Under the pieces are notes generated by a model. It was given only the letters and a program-made list of their open reading frames with translations. It did no database searches and was not told the origin of the DNA. Below, in pieces: positions 1-9,475 of a stretch of DNA of 64,000 bases (position 1 is its first letter; each line of letters opens with the position of its first letter). A program made the position numbers and the translations under genes. The stretch is from Agrobacterium tumefaciens str. B6 (GTDB lineage Bacteria; Pseudomonadota; Alphaproteobacteria; Rhizobiales; Rhizobiaceae): assembly GCF_001541315.1 (NCBI RefSeq), contig NZ_LMVK01000023.1, forward strand, positions 310,001 to 374,000, given 5' to 3'.

Positions 1-486
1 GATACGGAGGGCGAAATCTCGCTCGGCAATACCGATATCGTCCATTGCGGCCCGGGTGATGTCATTCGTGTCATCGGACCGGGAGCGGGCGGTTACGGCG
101 ACCCCTTCACCCGCCCGCAACAGGCCGTGCTTCGCGATGTGCGGCGCGGCGCAGTGTCGGCAGAAAATGCTGCAAGACACTACGGGGTCGCGCTCATCGG
201 CGATGAGATCGATGAAGAAGCGACGGCCGCCCTGCGCTCCACACCGCGCCGAAAGACGGACGATATCATCAGTTATGGACCGGAGCGGCTCGCCTTCGAG
301 GCGGTCTGGACCCGGGAACGTTATGACCTGTTGACTCAATTTCTGCAAAAATCGCCCGTGGGATGGCGTTTCTTCCTGAAACACCGGGTGTTTGAAGCAG
401 TCGAAAACGAAGGCGACGATCCCCGGCCTCTTTGCGAGCGGATGGCCGGGATTTTCGACCGGATAAGTGCACGCTACGGCGTTTGA
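1..486 (+). CDS. hyuB: Hydantoinase B/oxoprolinase family protein, C-terminal part
   Basis: The gene enters from the left edge, so only its last 161 residues are visible. The glycine-rich stretch with GGYGDP near visible residues 34-39 and the following block are typical of the C-terminus of HyuB/5-oxoprolinase subunit B proteins. These hydrolyse hydantoins or 5-oxoproline with ATP, together with a HyuA partner that should lie further left. The frame stays open from base 1, so an ATG at 127 is internal and not the start. The aldehyde dehydrogenase follows after about 140 bases on the same strand. The family is fairly secure; the substrate is unknown. Confidence 0.8.
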   Translation, partial: DTEGEISLGNTDIVHCGPGDVIRVIGPGAGGYGDPFTRPQQAVLRDVRRGAVSAENAARHYGVALIGDEIDEEATAALRSTPRRKTDDIISYGPERLAFEAVWTRERYDLLTQFLQKSPVGWRFFLKHRVFEAVENEGDDPRPLCERMAGIFDRISARYGV

Positions 487-627
487 CCGGCGGCCTGCCT
501 TCGCCGCCGAAGATTGCGCTGTCTGCCGGTGGCAAAACAGGATTTTCATTCACCGCCCACGCCGCAGTCGGTCGATGCTGCTTGCCGTCAGGGATTAGCG
601 TTGGGGCATATCCAGAAAGGATTCCAC

Positions 628-2091
628 ATGACGCTCAGCTTCGATCCAGACAGCTTGTCCCTGCCGATCGGCCACTTCATCGGCGACCGGCTGATTACGG
701 CGGCAAACGGCATCGACATGCACCGCCCATCCGATGGCGTTGGATATGCCGGTTGTCCCAAGGCGGATGCAGCGCTGGTCGATGAAGCGGTGCAGACTGC
801 CAAGGCTGCGTTGAAGAGCAGCAACTGGGGCGGCGTGCGCCCGCGTGAGCGTACAAAGGTCTTGCAGCGCTGGGCCGACCTGATCGAACAGGAAGCCGAG
901 ACGCTGGCAAAAATCGAAGCGCTCTCCTCGACACGGCCCGTGGGCCAGCTGATTGCCGGTGATATCGCCGTCACCGCCGAGCAAATCCGCTTCTTCGCCG
1001 AATTTGCCGACAAGGAAGGCGGCGATCTGGTGCCGACCGACGATGCAAGCCTCGGCATGATCATGACAGAGCCCTATGGTGTCGTCGGCGCCATCACGCC
1101 GTGGAACTTTCCCGTGTCCATGGCCGGCTGGAAGCTCGGCCCGGCGCTTGCCGCCGGCAATGCCGTGGTGCTGAAACCCTCGGAAATGACGCCCTTCTCC
1201 AGCATTTTCATGGCACAGCTGGCGATCAAGGCCGGGCTCCCCGCCGGTCTCATCAATATCGTACTGGGTGACGGGCCTGTGACGGGCAATGCCATCACCG
1301 GGCACCCTGATATTTCCAAGGTCAGCTTCACCGGCTCCACAGCCGCGGGCGCCGCCATCATGGCCAATATCGCCCGCACCGGCATCAAGCCCATGACGCT
1401 GGAGCTCGGCGGCAAGAGCCCGCAACTGGTCTTTGCCGATGCCGATATCGAAAAAGCGGCGGCGGCCATTGCCGGCAATATTCTCTCCAATGCCGGGCAG
1501 GCCTGCGTGGCCGGCTCCCGCATTATAGTTGAAGAAAGTGCGGCAGATGCCCTTTCCGCCGCGATCATCGCCCGCATGAAGGCGGTGAAGCCCGGCCCGA
1601 CATGGGACGAGGCGTCGCAATATTCGCCTATTATCTCCGAAGTGCAGCGCAAGCGCATCGACGGCATCGTTCAGGCGGCCGTCGCCCATGGCGGCGAATG
1701 CCTGACGGGCGGCGCGAACATGGACGGCCCCGGCTATTTCTACCAACCGACGCTGATCGCCAATGTCGACCAGACATCTCCCGCCGTCACCGAGGAAATC
1801 TTCGGACCGGTGCTGACGCTGCAGACCTTCCGGACGGAAGAAGAGGCTCTGGCGCTTTCCGATCATCCGACTTACGGTCTGGCGGCGGGTCTTTTCAGCC
1901 GTGATGTCTCGCGTGTCTTGCGTCTGTCGCGCGCCATTCAGGCCGGAACGATCTGGGTCAACCGTTACGGCCGCTCCCGCGACCACATATTGCCGACAGG
2001 CGGTTACAAGCGCTCCGGCATCGGCAAGGATCTCGGACGGGAGGCCTATCTCGCCAACCGCAAGAGCAAAAGCGTCCTGATTGGACTGTAA
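628..2091 (+). CDS. NAD(P)-dependent aldehyde dehydrogenase
   Basis: This 487-residue protein is a full-length aldehyde dehydrogenase that oxidises an aldehyde to its acid with NAD(P)+. The PWNFP motif, general base Glu259 (LELGGKSP) and nucleophile Cys293 (GQACV) are present. The ATG at 628 is preferred over one at 514 because an AGAAAGG-like ribosome site precedes it and the N-terminus then matches family length. It heads a tight set with the next two dehydrogenases. The natural aldehyde cannot be told from sequence; betaine-, aminobutyr- or other amino-aldehydes would suit the neighbours. Confidence 0.9.
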   Translation: MTLSFDPDSLSLPIGHFIGDRLITAANGIDMHRPSDGVGYAGCPKADAALVDEAVQTAKAALKSSNWGGVRPRERTKVLQRWADLIEQEAETLAKIEALSSTRPVGQLIAGDIAVTAEQIRFFAEFADKEGGDLVPTDDASLGMIMTEPYGVVGAITPWNFPVSMAGWKLGPALAAGNAVVLKPSEMTPFSSIFMAQLAIKAGLPAGLINIVLGDGPVTGNAITGHPDISKVSFTGSTAAGAAIMANIARTGIKPMTLELGGKSPQLVFADADIEKAAAAIAGNILSNAGQACVAGSRIIVEESAADALSAAIIARMKAVKPGPTWDEASQYSPIISEVQRKRIDGIVQAAVAHGGECLTGGANMDGPGYFYQPTLIANVDQTSPAVTEEIFGPVLTLQTFRTEEEALALSDHPTYGLAAGLFSRDVSRVLRLSRAIQAGTIWVNRYGRSRDHILPTGGYKRSGIGKDLGREAYLANRKSKSVLIGL

Positions 2092-2104
2092 CAGGGGAAT
2101 TCTC

Positions 2105-3148
2105 TTGAAAACGCATCGCATCGCACTCATTCCCGGAGACGGCATCGGCAAAAGCGTAACTGATGCCGCCTGGCAGGTGCTCAACGCCGCCGCCCAAACC
2201 TCCGGTTTTGCACTTGAAGGCACGGAATTCCCCTGGTCCTGCGCCTTCTACAAGGAAACCGGCGCGATGATGCCGAAGGACGGTATCGAAACCCTGCGCG
2301 GCTTCGATGCCATTCTGCTCGGCGCAGTCGGCTGGCCGGCGGAAGTGCCGGACTCAGTCTCGCTGCACGGCCTGCTGCTGCCGATCCGCAAGGCCTTCGT
2401 GCAATATGCCAATATCCGCCCTCACCGGCTTCTGCCCGGCGTGCAGGGACCTTTGAAGGCCGATGGATTCGACATTCTCTGCATCCGCGAAAACACGGAA
2501 GGCGAATATTCCGGCGCGGGCGGCCGCGTGCATCAGGGCACCGATGATGAAGTTGCGGTCGAAACCTCGATCTTCACCCGCAAGGGCGTGGAGCGTATCC
2601 TGCGTTTCGGCTTCGAGCAGGCGCAGAAGCGTCGCGGCAAGCTCGCTTCCATTACCAAGTCCAATGCCCAGAAATATTCGATGGTCTTCTGGGATGAGGT
2701 GACACACAAGCTCGCTGCCGAATATCCCGATGTCGAAGTTTCCAGCTATCACATCGACGCCATGGCGGCACGCATGGTGATGGCCCCGGAAAGCCTTGAT
2801 GTCGTGGTCGCCTCCAACCTCTTCGGCGACATTCTGACCGATCTCGGCGCGGCCATTCAGGGCGGTCTTGGTTTTGCCGCTTCCGCCAATATCAACCCTG
2901 ACCGCAGCGCGCCTTCCATGTTCGAGCCGGTGCATGGTTCGGCCCCCGATATCGCCCATCTCGGCATAGCCAACCCCATTGCCGCCATCTGGTCCGGCGC
3001 GATGATGCTCGAGCATCTCGGCGAAAAAGATGCAGCAGTGCGCATCATGACGGCGCTGGAAACGGCGACCGGCCGGGGTATCGGCACGGTGCCGGGTAAG
3101 GACAAGACAGACGCCATCACCGCCGCGATTCTTGCGGCACTCGACTGA
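2105..3148 (+). CDS. Isocitrate/isopropylmalate dehydrogenase family, tartrate/malate dehydrogenase-like
   Basis: This 347-residue beta-decarboxylating dehydrogenase has the N-terminal IPGDGIGK motif, the RENTEGEYS substrate/NAD segment and the NLFGDILTDLGAA signature with metal-binding aspartates. The ENTEGEYS and ITKSNAQKYSM blocks resemble tartrate dehydrogenase/D-malate dehydrogenase (TtuC/DmlA) more than LeuB. I chose the TTG at 2105 because AGGGGA sits about 8 bases upstream; the in-frame ATG at 2081 lies inside the end of the previous gene and has no such site. Co-transcription with the aldehyde dehydrogenases on both sides is likely. D-malate, tartrate or a related 2-hydroxyacid is the probable substrate. 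Confidence 0.85.
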   Translation: MKTHRIALIPGDGIGKSVTDAAWQVLNAAAQTSGFALEGTEFPWSCAFYKETGAMMPKDGIETLRGFDAILLGAVGWPAEVPDSVSLHGLLLPIRKAFVQYANIRPHRLLPGVQGPLKADGFDILCIRENTEGEYSGAGGRVHQGTDDEVAVETSIFTRKGVERILRFGFEQAQKRRGKLASITKSNAQKYSMVFWDEVTHKLAAEYPDVEVSSYHIDAMAARMVMAPESLDVVVASNLFGDILTDLGAAIQGGLGFAASANINPDRSAPSMFEPVHGSAPDIAHLGIANPIAAIWSGAMMLEHLGEKDAAVRIMTALETATGRGIGTVPGKDKTDAITAAILAALD

Positions 3149-3160
3149 TTTCGGAGAATT

Positions 3161-4621
3161 ATGATGCAGGGCTTGAAGGACAAAGAACTCTTTCGCCAGA
3201 CGGGCTTGATCGGCGGCGCATGGAAGACGGCAGCGTCGGGCAAGGCGGTCGATGTCATCGATCCCGCGACACAGGCCGTGATCGGCACCGTTCCCGATAT
3301 GGGGAGCGCGGAAACGCGCGCGGCCATCGAGGCAGCCAACGCCGCCTTCAGCCCGTGGAAGAAGAAGACCCATGCGGGGCGTGCGGCACTTCTCGAAAAA
3401 TGGTTCGCGCTGATGATCGAGCATATAGACGATCTCGGCCTGATCCTGACCACGGAACAGGGCAAGCCGCTCGAGGAGGCAAAGGGCGAAATCCGCTATG
3501 GCGCATCCTTCGTCAAATGGTTTGCAGAAGAGGCGCGTCGCATCGGCGGCGGCACCATTCCGTCACCGACGCCGGACCGGCGCATCGTGGGGCTGAAGGA
3601 GCCTGTCGGCGTTTGCGGCATCATCACGCCATGGAACTTCCCGAACGCCATGATCACCCGCAAGGTCGCGCCCGCACTCGCGGCCGGCTGCACCGTGGTC
3701 ATCAAGCCATCGGAATTCACACCCTATTCCGCCCTGGCGCTCGGCGTACTCGCCGAACGAGCCGGCATTCCCGCAGGTGTCATCAACATCGTCACCGGTA
3801 TGCCGACGGAAATCGGCAACGAAATCATGGCCAACGAGACGGTTCGCAAGATTTCCTTCACCGGCTCCACCCGCGTCGGTTCGCTTTTGATGCGTGGCGC
3901 CGCCGACAGCATAAAGCGACTGTCGCTGGAACTGGGCGGCAATGCGCCCTTCATCGTTTTCGACGATGCCGATCTCGATCTCGCCATTGAAGGCGCCCTC
4001 ATTTCGAAATTCCGCAATGGCGGCCAGACCTGCGTCTGCGCCAACCGCATTCTCGTCCAGTCTGGTGTTTACGACGCCTTCGCGAAAAAACTGGCGGATC
4101 GCGTCGATGCCATGCGGGTCGGCCCCGGCACGGAAGCGGGGGTCTCCATCGGCCCGATGATCAACGAGCCGGCCATCGCCAAGATCCGCGCCCATATCGA
4201 CGACGCTATTTCGAAGGGCGCGACGATCATCACCAAGCCGCGCAATCTGCCGGAAGGTCCGCAATATACGGCACCGGTGGTGCTGACGGACGCCACGACC
4301 GGCATGCTTCTGGCAAGCGAAGAGACCTTCGGGCCCGTCGCGCCGCTCTTCCGCTTCGAGACGGAAGAAGAAGCACTCGCCATCGCCAATGGCACGCCCT
4401 TCGGCCTCGCCGCCTATTTCTATACCGAGAGCCTCAAGCGCGCCTGGCGTGTGGGCGAAGCGCTGGAATTCGGCATGGTCGGCCTCAATACCGGCCTCAT
4501 CTCCACCGAAGTCGCCCCCTTCGGCGGCGTCAAGCAATCCGGCCTCGGCCGCGAGGGCGCGCAGGTCGGTATCGAGGAATATCTGGAGATCAAGACCTTC
4601 CATATCGGTGGGCTCGCTTGA
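3161..4621 (+). CDS. gabD: NAD(P)-dependent succinate-semialdehyde dehydrogenase
   Basis: The 486-residue protein has the aldehyde dehydrogenase general base Glu257 (LELGGNAPF) and catalytic Cys291 in GQTCVCANR, the form seen in GabD-type succinate-semialdehyde dehydrogenases. Length and start match that family, with a GGAGAA site before ATG 3161 (ATG 3164 is an alternative). GabD feeds 4-aminobutyrate or putrescine-derived succinate semialdehyde into the TCA cycle. A PuuB-like oxidase lies next door and a class III aminotransferase nearby, which fits. It is 12 bases after the previous gene and is followed by a strong terminator. Confidence 0.88.
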   Translation: MMQGLKDKELFRQTGLIGGAWKTAASGKAVDVIDPATQAVIGTVPDMGSAETRAAIEAANAAFSPWKKKTHAGRAALLEKWFALMIEHIDDLGLILTTEQGKPLEEAKGEIRYGASFVKWFAEEARRIGGGTIPSPTPDRRIVGLKEPVGVCGIITPWNFPNAMITRKVAPALAAGCTVVIKPSEFTPYSALALGVLAERAGIPAGVINIVTGMPTEIGNEIMANETVRKISFTGSTRVGSLLMRGAADSIKRLSLELGGNAPFIVFDDADLDLAIEGALISKFRNGGQTCVCANRILVQSGVYDAFAKKLADRVDAMRVGPGTEAGVSIGPMINEPAIAKIRAHIDDAISKGATIITKPRNLPEGPQYTAPVVLTDATTGMLLASEETFGPVAPLFRFETEEEALAIANGTPFGLAAYFYTESLKRAWRVGEALEFGMVGLNTGLISTEVAPFGGVKQSGLGREGAQVGIEEYLEIKTFHIGGLA

Positions 4622-4643
4622 GCCTTTTTCTCATCCCCGCCTA

Positions 4644-4671
4644 AAGGGCCGCTCTGCGGCCCTTCTTTTTT
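4644..4671 (+). terminator. Rho-independent terminator after gabD
   Basis: A 9-bp perfect stem (AAGGGCCGC / GCGGCCCTT) with a TCT loop is followed by CTTTTTT. It ends the plus-strand dehydrogenase operon. Confidence 0.92.
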
Positions 4672-4707
4672 GAAGCGTGGGATTGAAAAAGCGGCAGCAT
4701 TTACACG

Positions 4708-4815
4708 CCGTCACCCCGGACACAGTCCGGATTCAGTGCGATCAAGTCATTGATCGCAAGAAATTCTTTCACCGCGTTGTGGCTGGATGCCGGATCAAGT
4801 CCGGCATGACGGAAG
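4708..4815. repeat. Palindromic intergenic repeat, copy 1 (RIME-like)
   Basis: This block of about 108 bases starts CCGTCACCCCGGA, contains TCAAGTC-TTGATCGC and ends GGCTGGATGCCGG...CCGGCATGACGGAAG. Its outer parts are inverted copies of each other's type. A second copy lies at 53617-53734 in the opposite orientation. The layout of two palindromes between genes resembles the rhizobial RIME family of intergenic mosaic elements; assignment to a named family is inference. Confidence 0.8.
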
Positions 4816-4829
4816 AACTAACAGCCCTT

Positions 4830-6104
4830 CTACTGAATCTTATCCAGCATCTTATAATAGAATCCCACCAGCGGCAGGAACCAGGGCTTGCCGAAATGAC
4901 CCGGCACCGCCGGCCAGTCCAGCCCCTTCAGCGGATTGTTGTCCGGCCGCCCGAGAATGGCGTCGGCCATGATCATGCCGAGATGGGTGGAAAGCTGCGC
5001 ACCGTGGCCGGAATAGCCCATGGCGTACCAGACGCCGTCATGGAAACCTGCGCGCGGATAACGATCCTTGGTCATGTCAACCAGTCCGCCCCAGCAATAA
5101 TCGATCGGCACATGGGCAAGCTGCGGGAAAATGCGATGCAGGCTTTCCGTCAGGATCGCACCGCTTTTGGAGTCCGAACGCTGATCCGAAGTTGCGGAAA
5201 AACGGGCGCGGCCACCAAAGATCAGCCGGTTGTCAGGCGAGAGCCGGAAATAATTGCCAATATTCATGGAGTTGACATAGGTGCGGCTGCCGGGAACCGA
5301 AGCCTTGATTTCGGCATCCGTCAGCGGCCGCGTGGCGATGATGAAACTGCCGACCGCGATGATGCGGCGGCGGAAATAACCGAAGCCGGAGGGTGTGTAA
5401 GCCCCGGTAGCAACAAGCACATTGTTGGCCGTGACCTTACCGCGGACGGTCTCCAGCTCATGGAGCTTGCCGTTCTGGATGTGTTTCGTCACCGCCGCTT
5501 TTTCGAAGATCACCGCGCCATGGCGGCTGGCGGCTTCGGCAAGGCCGGCCACATAGCGGCCCATATGCATCATCGCGCTCTTCTTCGAGAGCATGGCGCC
5601 ATAAAAGGGCGAGCCGATTTCCGCCTTGAGATCGGCAGCCGACAGAAGCGCCGTATCCGGATCAACCTCGGCATGCAACGCCTCGAAATTCCTTGCCAGA
5701 CCTTCGAAATGCTGCGGCTTGGAAGCGAGCTTCAGCTTGCCGGAACGGCGGAAATTGCAATCAATCCCCTCCTCCGCGATCAGTGCTTCCAGCGTGTCGA
5801 CTGAATCGTCCAGCGCCTTGTAGAGGGCGATCGCGCGTTCCTTGCCCAGTTCCGCCTTGGCGGAGAGATAGGAATGGGCAAGGCCATTGTTGAGGTGCCC
5901 GCCATTGCGGCCAGAGGCGCCCCAACCGACCCGCTCCCCTTCGAGAACGACCACCCGCGCGCCCGCCTTGGCCAGCTGGCGCGCGGCCCCGAGACCGGTG
6001 AAGCCGCCGCCGATGACGGCGACATCATAATGACCTTCGACGGGACCTTGCGCGGCACCTGAAAATTGCGGCGCGGTATCGTGCCAATAGGAGACGAACT
6101 TCAT
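4830..6104 (-). CDS. FAD-dependent oxidoreductase, PuuB/OrdL-like (DAO family)
   Basis: This 424-residue protein has the FAD-binding GGGFTG motif at residues 32-37, a conserved E at the end of the second strand (VVVLEG), and the GRNGGHLNNG segment typical of gamma-glutamylputrescine oxidase (PuuB) and related amine oxidases. These oxidise a secondary or primary amine to an imine/aldehyde with O2. It is convergent with gabD and 15 bases after the HAD gene on the minus strand, so those two are probably one unit. The pairing with gabD suggests a putrescine or gamma-glutamyl-amine route; the exact substrate is not proven. Confidence 0.85.
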   Translation of the reverse strand: MKFVSYWHDTAPQFSGAAQGPVEGHYDVAVIGGGFTGLGAARQLAKAGARVVVLEGERVGWGASGRNGGHLNNGLAHSYLSAKAELGKERAIALYKALDDSVDTLEALIAEEGIDCNFRRSGKLKLASKPQHFEGLARNFEALHAEVDPDTALLSAADLKAEIGSPFYGAMLSKKSAMMHMGRYVAGLAEAASRHGAVIFEKAAVTKHIQNGKLHELETVRGKVTANNVLVATGAYTPSGFGYFRRRIIAVGSFIIATRPLTDAEIKASVPGSRTYVNSMNIGNYFRLSPDNRLIFGGRARFSATSDQRSDSKSGAILTESLHRIFPQLAHVPIDYCWGGLVDMTKDRYPRAGFHDGVWYAMGYSGHGAQLSTHLGMIMADAILGRPDNNPLKGLDWPAVPGHFGKPWFLPLVGFYYKMLDKIQ

Positions 6105-6119
6105 GGTCCCGACCTTTCC

Positions 6120-6788
6120 TTACAATCCAACCACGCCTGCCAGGCCGGAAATATCTGATATCTCGACATAACCATAATAGGGATTGGCGGGCTCGTGGCC
6201 GCGATTGACCCAGACCTTGTTCTTGATGCCGAGATCGTGGGCCGACATCAGATCGTAACGGAACGAGGAGGAAACATGCAGCATATCTTCCGGACCGCAG
6301 CCGAGCATGTCAAACATATATTCGAAGGCCTTGAAACGCGGCTTGTAAGCCTGTGCCTGCTCGGCGGTATAGACCGCATGGAAGGGTGCGCCGAGCTTTT
6401 CGACATTCGACATGATCTGCGAATTCATGGCGTTGGACAGGATGACGAGGGGAATTTCCTTCGCAACCTTCGCGAGGCCGGCCGGAACATCGGCATGCGG
6501 CCCCCAGGTCGGAACGCGCTCGTAAACGAAGGTGGAATCTTCATCCTTGAAAGCGACACCATTGCGCTTGCAGCTGCGCGAAAGCGAATTGTGGACCACC
6601 TGAGCATAGGGCTTCCAGTCGCCCATAATCTCATCAAGACGGTAGGCCGCAAAATTCTTGATGAACTGCTGCATCTGCGCTTCATCCAGGCGATCGCCAT
6701 AGAGATCACGGGCGGCCTCTGCCATCTGGAAATTGATCAGCGTGCCGTAGCAATCAAAGGAGATGTATTTCGGGCGGAAGATGGTCAT
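6120..6788 (-). CDS. HAD type II hydrolase (2-haloacid dehalogenase-like)
   Basis: The 222-residue protein has the HAD nucleophile Asp12 in FDCYGTL, a mid-protein LSNA motif II and a C-terminal SSFRYD segment typical of L-2-haloacid dehalogenase-type HAD proteins. Those enzymes displace halide from 2-haloacids, but many relatives are phosphatases of unknown substrate. Start 6788 is chosen because AAGGA lies about 8 bases upstream and the N-terminus then matches the family; the longer frame adds an unrelated tail. It precedes the amine oxidase, and a paralog sits at 9593-10306. Confidence 0.83.
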   Translation of the reverse strand: MTIFRPKYISFDCYGTLINFQMAEAARDLYGDRLDEAQMQQFIKNFAAYRLDEIMGDWKPYAQVVHNSLSRSCKRNGVAFKDEDSTFVYERVPTWGPHADVPAGLAKVAKEIPLVILSNAMNSQIMSNVEKLGAPFHAVYTAEQAQAYKPRFKAFEYMFDMLGCGPEDMLHVSSSFRYDLMSAHDLGIKNKVWVNRGHEPANPYYGYVEISDISGLAGVVGL

Positions 6789-7111
6789 ATCGTCGTCATC
6801 CTTGCTTGGGGATCGGCCGTGCCGGAATGAATTGATCATAGAAAGCCTTTGCCCGGTCGGCGCACCGCAATTGCCATCAGCGGAAGCAGATTGTTGCGTA
6901 TGCAGCCGCCAGTTTGGCAGAGAGTTGCGTTGAGCCCAACCGAAAGCCGCCGCCCGCCCTGGTTTTACGACCGGGTGCGGACAAGATGCGGCATAAGATG
7001 CGGCGGCGGATAAAAGCAACAGCGAAACATATCGAACCTTCCCATTTGTCGGGACAATCTTCTTCCGGCGTCAGTCTATCAATGAAGAGTAAGAAAAAAC
7101 GGAGTTCCGGC
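6789..7111. promoter_or_regulatory. Divergent intergenic region
   Basis: This 323-base gap lies between the minus-strand HAD gene and the plus-strand GNAT gene and should hold both promoters. A 10-base sequence AAGATGCGGC is directly repeated at 6983-6992 and 6995-7004. No convincing -35/-10 pair or small gene was found. Confidence 0.45.
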
Positions 7112-7948
7112 ATGCAGGCGAGCCTGATCGATATCCAAATGTTTCAACCGGACCACCTCGACGCGGCCGTTGAACTTTCCCGCCAGGCCGGCTGGCCGCA
7201 CCGGAAGGAAGACTGGGCGCTGGTCCTTTCCCTGAGCAGGGGTTTTGTCGCCCTTGAGAACGGACGCGTCGTCGGCACCGCCATGGCGACGCTTCTCGGA
7301 GAAAGCTGCGCCACCGTCAATATGGTGATCGTGGATGAGAGCATGCGCGGCCGTGGCCTCGGGCGTCAACTGATGCAGGCGGCAATGGACGCAGCAGAAG
7401 ATCGCGAATGCCGTCTGATCGCCACGGCGGACGGCCTGCCGCTCTATGAAAAACTGGGCTTCGTCGCCTGCGGCGAGGTGCTTCAACATCAGGGAATTCC
7501 GGTGACGACCGACAAGCCAGCCGGTGTCAACTGGGTCGAGACCATTGATCCATCCGCGCTTGCGGCACTCGATGCGCAGGCTTTCGGCGCCGATCGCACG
7601 GCGCTCTTTGCAGCGCTTGCCGACAGGGCACGTTTCGCAATCGTCGAGGAACAGGGCGTCATCAGGGGTTTTGCCGCACTTCGCACCTTCGGGCGCGGCG
7701 AGGTCATCGGCCCGGTCGTGGCGGAAAATGCTGAAATCGCCAAGAATTTGATCGCCTTTGCAGTTTCCGAGCGCCCCGGCGCATTCCTGCGCGTGGATAC
7801 CACCGCCGATACCGGTCTTGGCCCCTGGCTTGCCGAACGTGGCCTTGCCCATGTCGGCGGCGGCATCGCCATGCGCCGGTCGAAAACCGAAATCCCCGCC
7901 GACAAAAAACTGAAAACATTCGCATTGACCAGCCAGGCACTGGGCTGA
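7112..7948 (+). CDS. GNAT N-acetyltransferase, possibly two-domain
   Basis: This 278-residue protein has an N-terminal GNAT fold with the acetyl-CoA loop RGRGLGRQLM and the YEKLGFV block at the end of that domain. A further ~130 residues follow, including FAIVEEQGVIRGFAALR, which looks like a second, degenerate GNAT half. Start 7112 is preferred because GGAG lies 7 bases upstream; ATG 7082 has no ribosome site. It is 14 bases before the aminotransferase and probably co-transcribed. The acceptor, perhaps an amino compound handled by this cluster, is unknown. Confidence 0.8.
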   Translation: MQASLIDIQMFQPDHLDAAVELSRQAGWPHRKEDWALVLSLSRGFVALENGRVVGTAMATLLGESCATVNMVIVDESMRGRGLGRQLMQAAMDAAEDRECRLIATADGLPLYEKLGFVACGEVLQHQGIPVTTDKPAGVNWVETIDPSALAALDAQAFGADRTALFAALADRARFAIVEEQGVIRGFAALRTFGRGEVIGPVVAENAEIAKNLIAFAVSERPGAFLRVDTTADTGLGPWLAERGLAHVGGGIAMRRSKTEIPADKKLKTFALTSQALG

Positions 7949-7962
7949 ATCTGGAGAGACCC

Positions 7963-9336
7963 ATGTTAAGCAATTCACTGATCGAACTGGACCGCGCCCA
8001 TCTGGTGCACCCCGTCTCCTCCTTCCGCGGCCATGAGAAGCTTGGTGTGCGGGTGCTGAAATCGGCAAGCGGCGCCACGGTCACCGACATGACCGGTCAC
8101 CAGCTCATCGACGGTTTTGCCGGCCTCTGGTGCGTCAATGCCGGTTACGGGCATGACAGCATCATCGAAGCGGCAGCCAAACAGATGCGTGAGCTGCCCT
8201 ATGCCACTGCCTATTTCGACATCGGCAGTGAACCGGCGATCCGGCTTGCTTCCGAACTCGCCGACCGCGCGCCGGGCGATCTCAACCATGTCTATTTCAC
8301 GCTTGGCGGTTCCGATGCGGTGGACAGCACCATCCGCTTCATCCGCTATTACTGGCACGCCAAAGGCCAGCCGCAGCGCGATCAGTTCATTTCCATCGAA
8401 CAGGGCTATCACGGCTCCACTACCGCCGGGTCGGGTCTGACGGCGCTGCCCGCTTTCCATGCGGGTTTCGGTGTGCCTTATGACTGGCAGCACAAAATTC
8501 CGTCGCACTACGCCTACCGCAATCCGGCCGGCAACGATCCGGCCGCGATCATCGCCTCCTCCCTGCAAATTCTCAAAGACAAGATCGAGGCCATCGGCCC
8601 GGACCGGGTCGCCGCCTTTTATGCGGAACCCATTCAGGGCTCGGGCGGCGTTCTGGTGCCGCCGCCGGGCTGGATCAAGGCCATGCGCGAACTCTGCCGT
8701 TCCTATGGCATTCTCTTCGTCGCTGATGAGGTCATCACCGGCTTCGGCCGCACCGGACCGCTCTTTGCCTGCACGGACGAGGACATCGTGCCGGACTTCA
8801 TCACGGCTGCAAAGGGTCTCACGTCGGGTTATGTGCCGATGGGCGCCGTCTTCATGGCGGATCACGTCTATGATACAATAGCCGACTTTGCCGGCGATGC
8901 CGCCGTGGGGCATGGATACACCTACTCCGCCCCTCCCGTCAGCGCCGCTGTCGGCCTTGAAGTGCTGAAACTCTACGAGGGCGGGCTGCTGGAAAACGGC
9001 CGCCGCGCCGGTCAACGACTGATGGCCGGCCTGGAAGGCTTGAAAAGCCATCCGCTGGTTGGCGATGTGCGCGGCCGTGGCATGCTCGCCGCCATCGAAC
9101 TTGTGACGGACAAGGACAAAAAGACGCCGCTGCCGGCTGCAGCGGCCCCTGCACGCAAGGTTTTCGACCGCGCCTGGGAAAACGGCCTGATCGTGCGCGC
9201 CTTTGCAAACGGCATTCTCGGTTACGCGCCGCCGCTCTGCTGCACCGATAGCGAGATCGACGCCATTATCGAGCGGACGCTGAAGACACTCGACCAGACG
9301 CTCGAAGACCCGGCCGTCAGGGCCGCCATGGCCTGA
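7963..9336 (+). CDS. Class III (PLP-dependent) aminotransferase
   Basis: The 457-residue protein matches omega-amino acid:pyruvate/4-aminobutyrate-type transaminases in length. The PLP lysine is Lys284 in AAKGLTSGY, with FVADEVITGFGRTG just before it, and GGSDAVDS is the phosphate-binding loop. It moves an omega- or primary amine to pyruvate or 2-oxoglutarate. GGAGAG precedes the ATG. With the upstream GNAT gene and the downstream importer it suggests uptake and transamination of an amine, with the resulting semialdehyde going to the nearby dehydrogenases. Substrate is inferred only. Confidence 0.9.
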   Translation: MLSNSLIELDRAHLVHPVSSFRGHEKLGVRVLKSASGATVTDMTGHQLIDGFAGLWCVNAGYGHDSIIEAAAKQMRELPYATAYFDIGSEPAIRLASELADRAPGDLNHVYFTLGGSDAVDSTIRFIRYYWHAKGQPQRDQFISIEQGYHGSTTAGSGLTALPAFHAGFGVPYDWQHKIPSHYAYRNPAGNDPAAIIASSLQILKDKIEAIGPDRVAAFYAEPIQGSGGVLVPPPGWIKAMRELCRSYGILFVADEVITGFGRTGPLFACTDEDIVPDFITAAKGLTSGYVPMGAVFMADHVYDTIADFAGDAAVGHGYTYSAPPVSAAVGLEVLKLYEGGLLENGRRAGQRLMAGLEGLKSHPLVGDVRGRGMLAAIELVTDKDKKTPLPAAAAPARKVFDRAWENGLIVRAFANGILGYAPPLCCTDSEIDAIIERTLKTLDQTLEDPAVRAAMA

Positions 9337-9446
9337 GCCGATAGAAGGGCAGCGTTGCGGCACCCTCTCGAAATGTCGCAACGCACCGCATATTCGCAAT
9401 ATTCTGCCGAAGAGCCGATCCATTTCGGCGTATCCGGCGTGCCGAA

Positions 9447-9475
9447 AGTGCCAAACTATTAATGCAAAAGGCACT
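9447..9475. promoter_or_regulatory. Inverted repeat upstream of the HAD/ABC unit
   Basis: AGTGCC (9447-9452) and GGCACT (9470-9475) are perfect inverted arms with an AT-rich 17-base spacer, in the 256-base gap before the HAD gene. This could be an operator, for example for the nearby Lrp-type regulator; that link is a guess. Confidence 0.35.

Noticed and set aside
595..2223. Long minus-strand reading frame over the aldehyde dehydrogenase
   Set aside because: It is antisense to a full ALDH with catalytic residues, has low-complexity Arg/Gly/Asp-rich translation and matches no family.
4677..5804. 375-codon plus-strand frame over the PuuB-like gene
   Set aside because: It is antisense to the FAD oxidase and starts inside the intergenic repeat; no ribosome site.
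6983..7004. Tandem AAGATGCGGC copies as a regulatory iteron
   Set aside because: Only two copies and no relation to other sites in the window; noted but not claimed.
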